This document shows positions 1 through 11,026 of a DNA stretch of 64,000 nt, in pieces. How positions within the stretch are numbered: the stretch's first letter is position 1; each line of letters starts with the position of its first letter. The notes beneath the pieces were generated by a model. The model searched no databases, was not told the DNA's origin, and saw only the letters and a list, made by a program, of their open reading frames with translations. Source of the stretch: Limonium bicolor (taxonomy: Eukaryota; Streptophyta; Magnoliopsida; Caryophyllales; Plumbaginaceae); contig CM041776.1 in the NCBI GenBank assembly GCA_023374045.1, forward strand, positions 142,789,296 through 142,853,295. Direction: 5' to 3'. The position numbers and the translations under genes are program-made.

Positions 1-860
1 ATAGAAACTTTTCCTACACCAACTCAGCACATCCCGAATTTGCGGATTTATTGTTTGTAGCACAAAGGCCGCGTTTCGTTTAATATGTGAGTCATTTGGG
101 CTTTGGCCCAAAAGTTTAGATTTAGGTGGTTTATTTTTTGGCCCAATTTGAATTATCAATTTAGTTTGAGGCCCATGTAAAACAAATCCACTTAAAGTAA
201 TCCATAAGACATGGAAATCAATCAGGCCTTTCCATTTCGGCCCAAGGCCTATTCTAGTCTAGGTAAACTTTTCATTCGGGCTCTGACCCAAAATCTTACT
301 CCTATGTATCATATCTTTTAGGCCCAATCAGAACCGCGTGTTTAGGCTTTGGCCCATTCAAATTCAAGATAGTTTGTGTAACTCATTCAATCTAGTTTCT
401 GGCCTCAAGGCCCAACAAGAACATCAAACGAATTTCGGAATTCAAAGTTGCTCTCTCAGCCTAGTGGCCCATTCACAATCCATGTAGCTTCCTTCAGTCC
501 GTTTGCTTCACTTCCAAATCAAGGGTATTCAAGCCCGCACATCTGTTCTAGTCTAGGAATAACTCTAGTCCATGCACCTCACTCTCAGTTTGGAAAAGAT
601 TTAGGCCCAGGTACCTCATACATAACCCATAGGCATTCCTAGTTCAGTCGTTTCACGGAGCCCACTCAAAGTTCAGAAGGAAGATGATTATGGTCATCTC
701 AATGGCGTCCTGACGGTCGAGAGCTCAAGCCTTTAGTACGTTGGCATCACACAGTTCAGCATCATTAGAAATTGCTATTTTAGTAGTTTTCTCAATTAAG
801 TAGTTTTCTTTTCTCGATTAGACTTTCTTCCAACTTTTATGGTAGCTAGTTTCCTTTATC
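1..860. other. Non-coding sequence, probably 3' region of a Tat/Ogre-like element
   Basis: No convincing gene. The motif GGCCCA recurs about nine times between roughly 100 and 610 in loosely repeated contexts, often after 'ctttggccca' or 'aggcccaa'. This is the left flank of the large gypsy insertion at 861; the pre-insertion sequence resumes at 21,769, where repeats and a polypurine tract typical of Tat/Ogre 3' regions follow. Assignment to that element is inferred from position only. The 64-codon open frame at 448-642 has no recognisable features. Confidence 0.4.
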
Positions 861-3800
861 TGTAACACCCCTACTAATCCTGCTTCTAAAAATAATATAA
901 TCGCAGCGGTAAATAACAGATTGTCGTTCTAATGGTGTCACAGTTATCACTCGCCCATACGGGTGATAACGAGTTACCTGATAATCAACATGCGAAACGT
1001 ATTCCCGTAGTGACCACAAGAGATAGATAGTAGTACTTACGCAATTTAAAACAAATCTAACAACAACCAATTATTACAGACCGTGAGCATCTAAACCAAA
1101 TACACCTCGGTTAAACAACCCGAGTCCAAAACAACCTGAGTATCACACCGTACCAAGTCTAAACCAACAGTAATATCACAATAGTCACGCCTCGCTGCGA
1201 CCCACCAGCTAGTCACCTACATGAAAATGGTTTGTGGTATGGAATCAGCCCCTGCTGAGTATGTTATCACATGCCCCGTCATGCCCCCAAAGACCCCTCA
1301 ATTATTTGGTCGAGAGCATGAGGTTCATTACATGCAATACCGTTTTAATATTTAAAACTGCAAATCAAATAACATTAATATCCATACAATAACATAACCA
1401 TCAACACATAATAAAATAACCACAAGTATAACCAATGAACAACAAAGCGAAACAACAAGAATAATAAACAAGTATTAAGTCTCGTCCATGGTATGGAAAC
1501 CAATATTGTTCGCCCCTGTACAAGTCTCAATTGTTTTAATTGTTCAGTTATACCTAGTGACAATGTCTCGTTAAAACGACATGTCTCTAGTTTACCCATA
1601 TATTATGGCGGGTCCCACGGCAGTAGCCACTCCAACGGTAGAGTCTCCGACCAACGAGCCATTCTAGCTCACGGGAAATTTTCTTGATACTTGCGGACCG
1701 TACGCGGACATCCTGGTATCGTTTTTGTGATCACAGCGCGCACCAAGAGCCACATCCTCCTGGCTTTACTTTCCTTCCTTAGTTAATTATTTATTCCATC
1801 GCATCGCATTACCAAATTTTCCTAACACAGCAGACTAAGGTCATTAGTCCAATCCGGAGTCTGTAAACTCGGGATCCAGTGTTAGATACAAGAGCGGCGT
1901 ATAGAAAGGCCAATGCTCCGTATAAAAGTCTCGGATAATATGTATATCTTATTATCCTAGTGCTACAACGTTTTTCTGACGATCCTTATATTTCATATAA
2001 GATAGCACTATAGCCGCTAGTTCGTTTTATATATATAGGTCCATATATACGAACCGGTATTGTTAACTCAACAACAGTAATAATAAGCAGTTATAAATAT
2101 ACAATTCATGCATATTAATTATCACATTCAAACAAACAATCTTATCACAGATCACACAGAAGTCTGAACTGAGGAAGCCCTCAGAGACAATCAGAGACAC
2201 ATACCAACATAGAGACACATCAAACAACATACCGTTCACTATGAATCAGCAAGATCCTATGCTCCGTGTGTCGTCTCTATTAGTCTAAACAATACATAAT
2301 GCTACTGATTAGCATACGTACAACAACACAATCCTACGGTACCCCGTACCGTCACTAACAACTCCCGGTTAACCCCCCGTTATAAACTGTCAATGTTTGT
2401 CGGGCTTTGGTTTAACTCGAGATTGGAAAAGTGTTACATTACATGCGTAGTTTGCCTTGTATATTAATATACTTATTGTTGAACTTGTTATCGCATGTGA
2501 CTTAACCACCCTTGTATGTCGTATAGTTTATTTCATTATTGCATGTGTGATCCTTTGTCATGCACTATGCATCTCACCTTAGTATTTATTTTCTAAGGTT
2601 TGTCTCTTTTTTTTAATTCAATGTGGTATAATTCATATGTAAACAATACTTTGAATTATAAATCCTTATTATCCCATGTATACTCTTAACATTAGAATTC
2701 CACATCTAATGTTTGTAATTCTTTTCCCTTTTATCATATGTCATTTTATTATGAGAACACATGGTCATTAAACCATATTATATTTTTTCCACCATAACAT
2801 ATATTTATTTATGTGTATGTATTTGTGGAACTACTTTCTATATGGTAAATCTTATAATATATATTCATTCTTTTTAAAATACCTCTTATATTATAAATGT
2901 TATAACTCTTATAACATTAAAACCATATTATAAATCCCATTAAAAATGTTAATATTTCCGAACAGCACCTATGTTCTTAAATATTTACAAAATCCACCAA
3001 ATAATTAATATAATGTTACATTATAGTTATATAACATATATTATGACATTTAAGTCATTAAAACAATTATAACCTATAGTTATATTTTGTTTATAAAATA
3101 CCAAATAGCCCCTTATATTTTCGGCTTCCATTATATACCACTAAACTTCTATAAATCACATTCCATCCCAATTTATAATACATAGTTTTCTAATTCCATT
3201 AAAACTATATATTAAACATATTTCTTTATAAAACCTTATATATAACTCCAAAATTACCAAACTATACCAAAGGTTATAAACATCATTACTAACCTTATAC
3301 TTCCTCTAAATTTCGGTTTTACACATATGTTACCCATTTGTAACAATTTTACAAAACTTATATTATACTTATAAACTCATATAAACTCCAAATTTAACCA
3401 AATAAATTTCTAAAAATTCCTAATAACCTAAGGTTTGTACTAAACTCCATTTAGTACCCCAAGTTTTTGGAAATTACATTATATAGCCCCATCTCTTTTA
3501 AATCTTTTACAAATTAATACTTATCTTATATAAGGTAGTGTATTTTAATTTCAAAAATTCTCCAAACTTGGTCAAAGTCTCCTATATAGTCACTTTGACT
3601 TCTAATACCAAATGGGAACCAATTTTTCGGTAATCACTAATAATAACCTATACTTTTCTATTTTTACAATTTTGACCCAAAACTTTATAAAATGTTATAA
3701 TTTTTATTAAATTCATTTAAAAACCCTAAATTGCTCTAAATTAAGCCCACGGCTTTCTAATTTCCTAGTAATTACGAATTGGCCCCAATTTTAATTATAA

Positions 3801-4073
3801 GCATAAATAAAACTAAATAAGCTTATAAACTTAAATTAAAATGGCCTAATGACATGGCCTTATTACAACCTTGAACTTGCAAAATAAATTACACAATAAA
3901 TGTCTCAAAATATAGCATATATTCTCGGCCTCACTTGGTTTAATTATTTTTCCACATAATGTCATAATTTGACCATTATGTTAATTAAATCTCTTAAATG
4001 ACTAGCTTAATTTATCTTAGTCATTTTTTTCCATTTTTAGGTCAATATGACCCATATTTAAATTTCACTCTCG

Positions 4074-4120
<47 letters not shown>

Positions 4121-5560
4121 ATATATATATATATATGCTTAGATTATAAAAATCATAAGTTTAAGGTGTTTATACCTTGATTATCCTTGTATGGGCTCGG
4201 TCACTTGTAGGAAAATTCACCACTTCATTTAGACATGTTTAATACACCAAAACAAGATATGGTTATACTCCAAGCTTGAGCTTAACCATAAGGAATAATT
4301 AATGTAAGATTTAAGGCAAAAATCACCTTAAAAATGCAAGGAAACTTCTAGGTGATTCGGCCTGAATCAAACACACCACAAGGTGTTAGATCCACCATAT
4401 TGACATAGGAAATAGCTAGATCACAACAAGCTACCTTGTTATTAGGTTTTACCTTGGAAAAATGCCTTAAAAGAGGGTATTTCCTTTGGATCTTGGTCAC
4501 CCTTGCTCCAAATGGCTAACCAACTGAATGAACATGTAAATATGAAGATTATGAGTGTATAAACTCATAAAAATCAGAGGAAGAAAACCGCTTGAAGGAT
4601 TGAGAGGCTTAAGGTATGTTTTTACCTTAAAATGCAATTTGAGCAACCTTGGTCCCTCTACTTGCTTCAACCGAGTTTAGCTGTTTTTCTAACCTTAGAA
4701 CACTGAGAATGAGCCATAGGAATTGATGAGCCACGAAATCTAGGTGTAGGTAGTGAAGAGATGAAGAAAAAGGGCTAAAAATGACCTTAAAACACTTACC
4801 TTAAGAGCTTAGGAGTTAGATCTGCCTTCCATGCTCAAGAACCAGACTTGAGAGCTTCTATGGAGGGGAGAACTCAGCTGGGATGGGGATCGGACAAGGA
4901 GGAAGGAAAGAGATGGGAAAGGTTTGAAATAATTGAAAAAGGTAAGGTTACTATTCTAAATTTGGTATTAGGTATCAATTTGTCTCATAATGATTGTAAG
5001 CTGTCTCCTCTCCTCTTGCCAGCCGATTTCCTTGGGTCAAATGGGTCATTACTTGACCATTGACCATACTTGGTCAATTTGACTCATGCGGGCCCCACTT
5101 TAGGGTTTAATTATATTTTAATATTAAATTTGTAAAAATTCGTAAATTTCTGGAATTAATTCCTAATATGATATAATATGATAAATATCATATTTAAGGG
5201 TAATTATAATCTTTAAGCCCATTAAAATCAATTTAGAAGGCAATCTCACAAAAACGTGCTTTAAGGTGTTTTAGTGCACATTTTGTGTCACAGGGTGTTC
5301 CTGAGCTTAGTTCTCCTTGAGAACGGTTTTGTTGTGTTCCTTACTTCATTATAATACTTAGGAATCCACTTTGGATCCTATTTGAGGTCATACAACCTTT
5401 ATGGTGTCTTAAAGCACATTTTTGGCTTTACCGATCTTAAGGCGTGTTTTGCCTTGTTGAGATCTTTTAGATTGTTCCCCAATAATATTTAGATGTTTAT
5501 TAATCATCTTAGATCATTAATAGATCATTTAATTATTTTTTAAAGGTTAGGGGTATTTCA
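861..5560 (-). repeat. 3' LTR of the chromovirus
   Basis: Direct copy of 12,229-21,768 once the nested element is removed; both start TGTAACACCCC on the + strand and end GGGGTATTTCA. By eye they differ by scattered substitutions, small indels, a ~20-bp indel near 2,240 and the length of an AT run, so the insertion is fairly recent. AT-rich, no coding potential. Confidence 0.93.
4077..4136. repeat. (AT)n microsatellite in the 3' LTR
   Basis: About 30 AT units with one CT interruption. The 5' LTR has only about ten units at the same place (20,312-20,331), so it expanded or contracted after insertion. Confidence 0.95.
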
Positions 5561-5574
5561 GTCTACCCCCCTTA
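5561..5574 (-). other. Polypurine tract of the chromovirus
   Basis: On the minus strand an A/G run with six G followed by TAGAC lies directly against the 3' LTR start (TGAAATACC). This is where a plus-strand primer is expected. A 20-nt stretch containing the tract recurs exactly at 5,945-5,964. Confidence 0.8.
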
Positions 5575-5912
5575 AAAAGGCTTCGTCCCGAAGTCCTTAA
5601 CCCTCTACAGTTCACCTAAGGAATCAAGTTCCACTAAGTAACCAAACAGTCCATTGCTAGGGAGTAACTCCCACTAGGTTCAGACCTAGTCTATACATAC
5701 GACATATATCAAACAGCCAAACTCATGGTATAACTCATTCATATCACAGCACTAAACAAGGTGCACATCCAACTCATCAACCAAAGTACTCAGCGGTACT
5801 ATTATATATTCAACCAGGTGCACTAAGGCACATACATAAAATGTATTAACATCCAATCATCCAAACAACATGTATGACGCAGCATACCAACAAAACACAA
5901 CACAAACAAGAC
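5575..5912 (-). other. 3' untranslated part of the chromovirus
   Basis: Between the end of pol and the polypurine tract. No open frame with recognisable content. Confidence 0.6.
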
Positions 5913-6449
5913 CTAATGCACAACATGTGCGCAAGCCAAGTGGTGTCTACCCCCCTTAAAAAGGGTTTGACCACGAACCCGTACAAGTATCACAGCTACT
6001 ACTCGAAGAGTGCTGGGTACTTCGCTCTCATGGAGTCCTCTAACTCCCATGTAGCTCCTCCACCTCATGGTTCGACCAGAGAACCTTGACCATGCTAACG
6101 GTCTTGTTCCTAGTCTGCCTCGTCTTCGTATCGAGAATGCGGAGTGGTACTTCCTCATATCGTAGAGCGGGGTCAACTCTAAAGTCTCTGGCTGCAAAAC
6201 GTGCGATGGATGGGGCACATACTTCTTCAACTGTGAAACGTGAAAGACGTTGTGCACCCTCCCGAGCTCTGCTGGTAAATTCAGTCTGTAGGCTAACGGG
6301 CCCACTCGCTCCCTAATCGCATAAGGTCCAACATACTTTGGGCTCAACTTGCCCTTCTGCCCAAACCGGAATATTCCTTCATGGGTACACTCTGAGGAAT
6401 ACCATATCGTCGGTAGTGAACTCAATGTCCCTCCTCTTGGTGTCTGCAT
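5913..6449 (-). pseudogene. pol C-terminus: integrase tail and broken chromodomain
   Basis: The first part reads as the conserved integrase C-terminal module of gypsy elements (KLSPKYVGPYAI, then NVFHVSQLKKYVPHPSHV at about residues 34-82). A chromodomain follows but is broken by at least two one-base shifts: a neighbouring frame around 6,140-6,060 reads KVLWSNHEVEE and a third around 6,050-6,000 reads TWELEDSMRAKYP, the typical end of a chromovirus chromodomain. In its family the chromodomain steers integration to particular chromatin. The open frame given here runs out of frame through the chromodomain, so its last ~90 residues are not real protein. Confidence 0.85.
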
Positions 6450-6533
6450 TTGCTTTCTGCCGGTCCTGAGCTGCCCTCATGTTCTTGCGAATCTGTAGGA
6501 CATCCTCCTTAATCTGCTCTAGGTACTCCGGTC

Positions 6534-7439
6534 CTAGAAGCGTAGTCTCGCTGCGCCCTCATCCCAGCATAAAGGAGTCCTACACGGTCGACCATAAAGT
6601 GCCTGGAATGGTGGCATCTGTATCGAGGAGTGGTAGCTGTTGTTGTAGGCGAACTCTATCAAGTGTAGACGCTCTAACCAACTCCCCTGGAAATCTAAGG
6701 CACATGCTCTCAGCATGTCCTCCAGTGTCTGGATGGTCCTCTCACTCTGACCGTCGGTCTGTGGATGGAACGCCGTACTAAGCTTCAACTTCGTACCCAA
6801 GGCTTCCTGAACCTGTCCCCAGAATCTGGACAAAAATCGAGGGTCCCTATCAGAAACAATAGTCTTTGGCACACCATGGTGCCGGATCACCTCCTTCTGG
6901 AACAAGTCCGCTAACTTCGGAACGTTCCAGGTATCCTTCATAGCAACAAACTTTGCCACCTTCGTCAGACGGTCCACAATGACCCAAATCGTGTTCAGTC
7001 CTCCCTTAGTCGGTGGGAGACCGACAACGAAATCCATCAAGATGTCCTCGAACTTCCAACAAGGAATAGGCATAGACTGCACTAAACCTCCCGGTCTCCT
7101 ATGCTCAAACTTAACCTTCTGACAGGTCAAGCATCTAGCCACATACTCAGCTACATCCTTCTTCATCCCGCTCCACCAGAAGAAATGAACTTTCAAATCC
7201 TTATACATCTTCGAAGAACCAGGGTGGACGGATAAGGACGAGCAATGAGCCTCCTGGAGTATCTTCTCCTTCAGATCAGGAGACGACTCCGGAATACATA
7301 ATCGGCCATTCAGTCGTAACATGCCATCATCGCACAGTTCGAAGTCATATTTCAGTCTCTCAAAACAACATCTATCATTTTCTCTGCCTGATACTCTGCA
7401 TATAGTGATCACTCTCCTGTGCAGCTCGTATCTCATCAA
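6534..7439 (-). pseudogene. Integrase domain of the chromovirus pol
   Basis: About 300 codons. The order is a HHCC zinc-binding module (HCSSLSVHPGSSKMY ... CLTCQKVK), then the retroviral integrase core (MDFVVGLPP, IVSDRDPRF, and the Glu after FHPQTDGQ). The core catalyses insertion of the cDNA. It overlaps the RNase H frame by about 65 nt in another frame, and a shift near 6,530 separates it from the chromodomain part, so the polyprotein is interrupted at both ends. The domain itself is otherwise open and well conserved. Confidence 0.93.
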
Positions 7440-7743
7440 TCATACTGCTGTTTGCTACTAGCGTAAACAATGAATGAGCTCTGCGGCTCAGGGCGTTGGC
7501 AACTACATTTGCTTTGCCCTCTTTATACCTCAGGTCTATGTCGTAGTCCTTCAAGAACTCGACCCATCTTCTCTGTCGCATGTTCAGCTCTTTCTGAGAA
7601 AAGAGATGTTGTAGACTCTTGTGATCAGAGTAGATAGTGACTGTTACACCATACAAATAATGTCGCCAGATCTTCAAAGCGAAGACTACTGCGCCTAACT
7701 CAAGGTCATGTGTGGGGTAATTCAACACCTCATGCTTCTTCAC
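7375..7743 (-). pseudogene. RNase H domain of the chromovirus pol
   Basis: About 120 codons. It has the gypsy RNase H signatures [29 protein letters not shown] and [24 protein letters not shown]. The enzyme removes RNA from the RNA/DNA hybrid during reverse transcription. It is cut from the RT/connection segment by a single missing base at about 7,740; adjacent residues match the family on both sides. Confidence 0.93.
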
Positions 7744-8500
7744 TGTCGGGATGCGTAAGCAACTACTTTCCCGTTTTGCATAAGCACACAGCCTAGACCG
7801 GTTCCAGAGGCATCACAATATACCTCGAACCCATCAGTGCCCTCAGGGATAGTAAGAACGGGCGCCGATGTCAGGAGATCCTTCAGCGTCTGAAAGGACT
7901 GCTCACACTCTACAGACCATAAGAACTGGGATTCCTTCTTCATTAGATTTGTCATTGGTTTAGCCTCTTTGGAGAAGTCCTTCACGAATCTTCGATAATA
8001 CCCTGCCAAACCCAGAAAGCTACGGACGTCTGTGACTGTCTTCGGCCTTGGCCAACTCTTCACTGCCTCAATCTTAGCAGATCTACAGATATGCTGCTAG
8101 CTGATATAATGTGTCCTAGAAATGACACGCTGTCCAACCAGAACTCACACTTAGAGAGTTTGGCATACAGCTGTTTCTCTCTCATAATATTCAACACCTA
8201 TCTCAAATGTAACTCATGATCTTCCTTGGTCTTTGAATAGATCAGAATATCGTCGATGAAGACTACAACTGAACTATCAAGATGCTCTCTAAAAAGACGG
8301 TTTCATCAAGTCCATGAATAGGGCTGGCGCATTCGTCAATCCGAATGGCCATGAATGGAAACTGCGTGATCCATACGTGTCCTACCGTGTCCTGAAAGCT
8401 GTCTCTCTCAATATCACCCTCTGCAATCCTAATCTGATGGTAGCCAGATCTGAGATCTATCTTCGAGAACACACTGGCCCCTCTCAGTGATCAAATAAAT
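7740..8500 (-). pseudogene. Reverse transcriptase, palm/thumb and connection region
   Basis: Two open pieces (8,472-8,263 and 8,063-7,740) joined by a heavily shifted stretch. The first starts FSKIDLRSGYHQIRIAEGDIE, core RT sequence. The catalytic FIDD box ([11 protein letters not shown]) is readable in another frame near 8,260-8,230. The second has [18 protein letters not shown] and [14 protein letters not shown]. Several one-base shifts and stops lie between 8,545 and 8,065, so no active enzyme can be made. No intron-like segment was found in this part, unlike the gag-protease region. Confidence 0.88.
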
Positions 8501-8542
8501 CATCTATCCGTGTAATGGGTACTTGTTCTTGACTGTACCGCA

Positions 8543-8929
8543 TTAAGCTCGTGGTAGTCGATGCAAGTTACTCTCGGCCGTCCGCTTGACAAACGCACTA
8601 TCCGCATCTCTTTTCTTGACAAACAGCACTGGAGCACCCCAAGGAGAAACACTAGGTCGAATGAATCCCTTGTCGAGGAGGTCCTCCAGCTGTAGCTTCA
8701 GCTCCCTCATCTCAGCCGGTGCCATACGGTAGGGTGCCTTAGCAATAGGGCCCGTACCTGGCAACAAGTCGACGGCGAACTCAACCTCGCGCACAGGCGG
8801 CATGCCTGGCAGCTCATCAGGAAATAAGTCGGGAAAATCTACCACGACTGGGATGTCTACGTCCGTACACGTCGCTCTGTCTCGTGTCCTGTACATAACA
8901 GAGGAAGGGTTGTCGGCCCTTCCTAACAT
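8543..8929 (-). pseudogene. Protease-RT linker and RT N-terminal region
   Basis: Contains the conserved gypsy stretch [20 protein letters not shown] and then [27 protein letters not shown] and [12 protein letters not shown]. After KKRD the expected next segment is replaced by about 25 nt of unrelated sequence and the frame is lost; [10 protein letters not shown] is readable again in another frame at about 8,555. This is the fingers region of the RT. It connects upstream, across one or two shifts near 9,060-8,930, to the protease. Confidence 0.88.
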
Positions 8930-9016
8930 CCTTCATCAGGGACAATGCTGACACGATCTTGACAGTCGGCTCTCTCCTCACACTGCGGTATGACACTGTC
9001 CTGCCGCTCAGCCCCT

Positions 9017-9437
9017 TCAGTAGTAGTCGATGCTCTGCACAATGAAGGCGGCCCCTATGCTTCTGTAGCCATCCATGCCCACTATAATGTCAAAACCCAA
9101 GTTCTTGAACTCAATTAGATCAATGGGGAAGGTCTCAGTCATAATGCTGATCTCTAACCCTGTATACTGTCTGGTGCAACCTACTTTCTCCTCGAAGGAA
9201 GGTGACTGAAAAGTCTGAAAGCTGTTTGGGGGTGGCCCCCAGCTTCTTAGCAAATGCCGAGGAAATAAAAGAATGCGAAGCCCCTGAGTCGAACAATATG
9301 GAAGCACTAACACCATCAATAGGAAAGGTACCTGAGATCACCTCTCGTATTAGCATCGAGTCCCAATAAATCACTAATTTTTCTGTTGTTTGTAATTGTC
9401 ATACCTGTGATGACATTACCGGACTCCTTGGCTTGCG
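9017..9437 (-). pseudogene. Aspartic protease of the chromovirus
   Basis: The catalytic loop is DSGASHSF in a typical gypsy context (NVITG, TFPIDGVSASILFDSG). Downstream, FKNLGFDIIVGMD is the conserved end of the protease, followed by a one-base shift. The protease processes the gag-pol polyprotein. A 73-nt GT...AG segment (9,332-9,404) sits between NVITG and TFPIDG and breaks the frame exactly there. The coding sequence upstream (9,482-9,405) reads CILDMAQAKESGNVITG, in place for the linker before the protease. Confidence 0.9.
9332..9404 (-). other. Candidate spliceosomal intron 6 (73 nt), in protease
   Basis: Minus strand starts GTATGACA and ends GATCTCAG; a CTAATAC branch-point-like string lies about 25 nt before the end. 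Length is not a multiple of three. Removing it joins NVITG to TFPIDGVSAS in frame at a junction that is contiguous in ordinary gypsy proteases. This is the strongest of the six intron calls. Confidence 0.75.
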
Positions 9438-9482
9438 CCATATCTAAGATGCAGATGGTACCCTCCTTTCCATTTCCATAGC

Positions 9483-9607
9483 CTGAAGTTATGAATTATC
9501 GGTATCAGCAAACTGAACATATATGCTTGAAGGTACAAAACTCTTATTTATTCATCCAACTGTATTATACAAGATTACACACTTAGTTACTATTATTACA
9601 TCAGTAC
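9483..9607 (-). other. Candidate intron 5 (about 125 nt), between AlkB and protease
   Basis: Begins GTACTGATG right after the last AlkB motif and ends CATAACTTCAG. It is AT-rich with stops in all frames. The phase does not fit cleanly, so a one-base change or a slightly different border must be assumed; it could also simply be non-coding spacer after an AlkB stop codon. Confidence 0.45.
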
Positions 9608-10336
9608 TGTCTGAAAGTCAAATTTAAACGGCCAGGTCGGATGTGGGTATCATTCACTAGGCTGGTGGTGCGGTATTGAGCTTAATGCTCTTAATACCAT
9701 GATATATAAGCCTCGACTCTCCACCAAATACCAACACATCCCCAGACTTGAGGATGATCTTGCTTGCTAGATCCATCCTCTTCTGGTCTCCATAGATAAA
9801 CTCAGCATCATCGCCGATGGAGAATGACACAACCGTATTCCTCTGGTGATGGACTCGGTCGTCTCATCACGGTCCTGGTGCATCCCAAGCTTTCATCCCT
9901 GCTCATAGTAGTTGATGATGCAAACGTCAGGTGTCATGTCGGGTAATGGATAAGTCTCACAGTCTTGAGCAATATCCATTGCGTTTCTCACCAAGGTAAG
10001 GAAACTCTCAGGTATACTAGGTATAGATACGTCACTTACCATCCTCACCTCTCGATAAACCCTAGCTTGTGGATCCCAATCTTTCCTTAAGCACATCATG
10101 TGCAGTTTCATTCTAGAACCACTATTAAATACAGGGGTATAAAAGCCTCCTATGCCCTTACCCAAAGCTCTACACTCATTCACTATGGTGATTTGCTCAT
10201 CTAGGGTTAGGAACTCTCTGAGAAGTATCATGCCCGGTCTGACTACATGACACAACTCACTAGGTACTCTCCGTCTTTCTTCCACGGTCTAGGTGATCTC
10301 TGTCTTGTAAGTGTGGATAGCAGATATCGAAGTCTC
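9601..10336 (-). pseudogene. AlkB-type 2-oxoglutarate/Fe(II) dioxygenase domain captured by the retrotransposon
   Basis: Full-length AlkB catalytic domain, about 230 codons, resembling the plant ALKBH1 group. The open part (10,285-9,893) covers RPGMILLREFLT through DVCIINYYEQG. Beyond a TGA at 9,893-9,895 come the Fe(II) motif MHQDRDE (His 9,878-9,880, Asp 9,872-9,874), then in the next frame FSIGDDAEFIYGD and FGGESRLIYHGIKS with the distal His (9,699-9,701), and in a third frame RPGRLNLTFRQ, the 2-oxoglutarate-binding arginines. Known AlkB enzymes remove alkyl groups from DNA or RNA; the substrate here is unknown. The domain is intron-free, on the same strand as gag and pol, between the zinc knuckles and the protease. 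It has no Met start; from 10,336 it is in frame with gag if intron 4 is removed, apart from one TAG. Lesions: TAG near 10,290, TGA, and two one-base losses. Confidence 0.88.
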
Positions 10337-10465
10337 CTAAGAGGTAAAGGTTTCCTAGGTAAGTTGTTCATCTAAAGCGGTAACTTAAACACACATTCAT
10401 GCTAAGGTAAAGCGTTTAACACTTAGTCATGCTTTCATACAATGGTTAAGGTTTCAAATGCTAAC
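10337..10465 (-). other. Candidate intron 4 (129 nt), between gag and AlkB
   Basis: Minus strand AAG/GTTAGC at the start and a pyrimidine-rich CCTTTACCTCTTAG at the end. Spliced in phase 0, the Gln/Asn-rich gag tail (ending GTSTSAVK) would continue in frame into ETSISAIHTYK and the AlkB domain. Unspliced, gag stops within a few codons. Confidence 0.65.
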
Positions 10466-10817
10466 CTTCACCGCGCTGGTACTAGTGCCAGCGCCTGAAG
10501 CTCCCGCTGCATTCAGCATACGGTTGCCCGGTGGGTTCCTCTGGTTCTGGTTCTGCTGCTGTGGCTGCTGATGCTGCTGCCCTCTCTGGGCTTGGGCGCC
10601 GGCCCCCTCTGGCCACCTCGAGCTCCACCTCCTCCAGCAGGTGCGCTCTGAGTCCCCTTCTGCGGGCTACGCTCAGCTATCTGGATTTGCAAGCACTCGA
10701 ACGACCTGTGGCCCTTCTTTCCACAATGGTGGCAGTCCACCGCTTGCCCGGTGCAGTCGACACCCGGGTGGTCTTTACCACAGCGCTTGCAGTGAAAGTG
10801 GCGCTGGGGTGCAGAAC

Positions 10818-10902
10818 CTGTTATCATATCACACTCATATTAGTACAAGGATGGTAATGGGTAGTGTAGTACTCAATTCATTCACAAGGTCAGATCGCTT
10901 AC
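10818..10902 (-). other. Candidate intron 3 (85 nt), before the gag zinc knuckles
   Basis: Minus strand AAGG/GTAAGC start, TACTAAT branch-point-like string, GATAACAG end. Coding text on both sides (LTGPTYDVQPLRS; HFHCKRCGK) is clear. The phase is off by one, which an indel could explain. Confidence 0.6.
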
Positions 10903-11026
10903 CCTTAGGGGTACAGATCTAAGAGGCTGCACGTCGTAGGTAGGCCCGGTCAGCATCGGGACCTTGTCCTTACCCTTTTGGCTGGCCTGCTCCTTCTTCT
11001 TCTCCCTCCAGGAGAACTTTTTCTTC

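Noticed and set aside
448..642. 64-codon open frame near the left end
   Set aside because: No family features, repeat-like surroundings.
846..1070. Open frames repeated in both chromovirus LTRs (also 1,375-1,599, 12,139-12,456 and 12,767-12,964)
   Set aside because: Non-coding LTR sequence; differences between the copies do not look like protein conservation.
3998..4180. 60-codon open frame
   Set aside because: Mostly translation of the AT microsatellite.
9601..10336. AlkB as an independent host gene or as part of an integrated plant RNA virus
   Set aside because: No own start codon, same strand and in line with gag and pol inside matched LTRs, and no viral replicase nearby; the sequence type resembles plant ALKBH1-group proteins.
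10531..10922. Plus-strand open frames over the zinc-knuckle region
   Set aside because: Antisense shadows of gag; no domain content.
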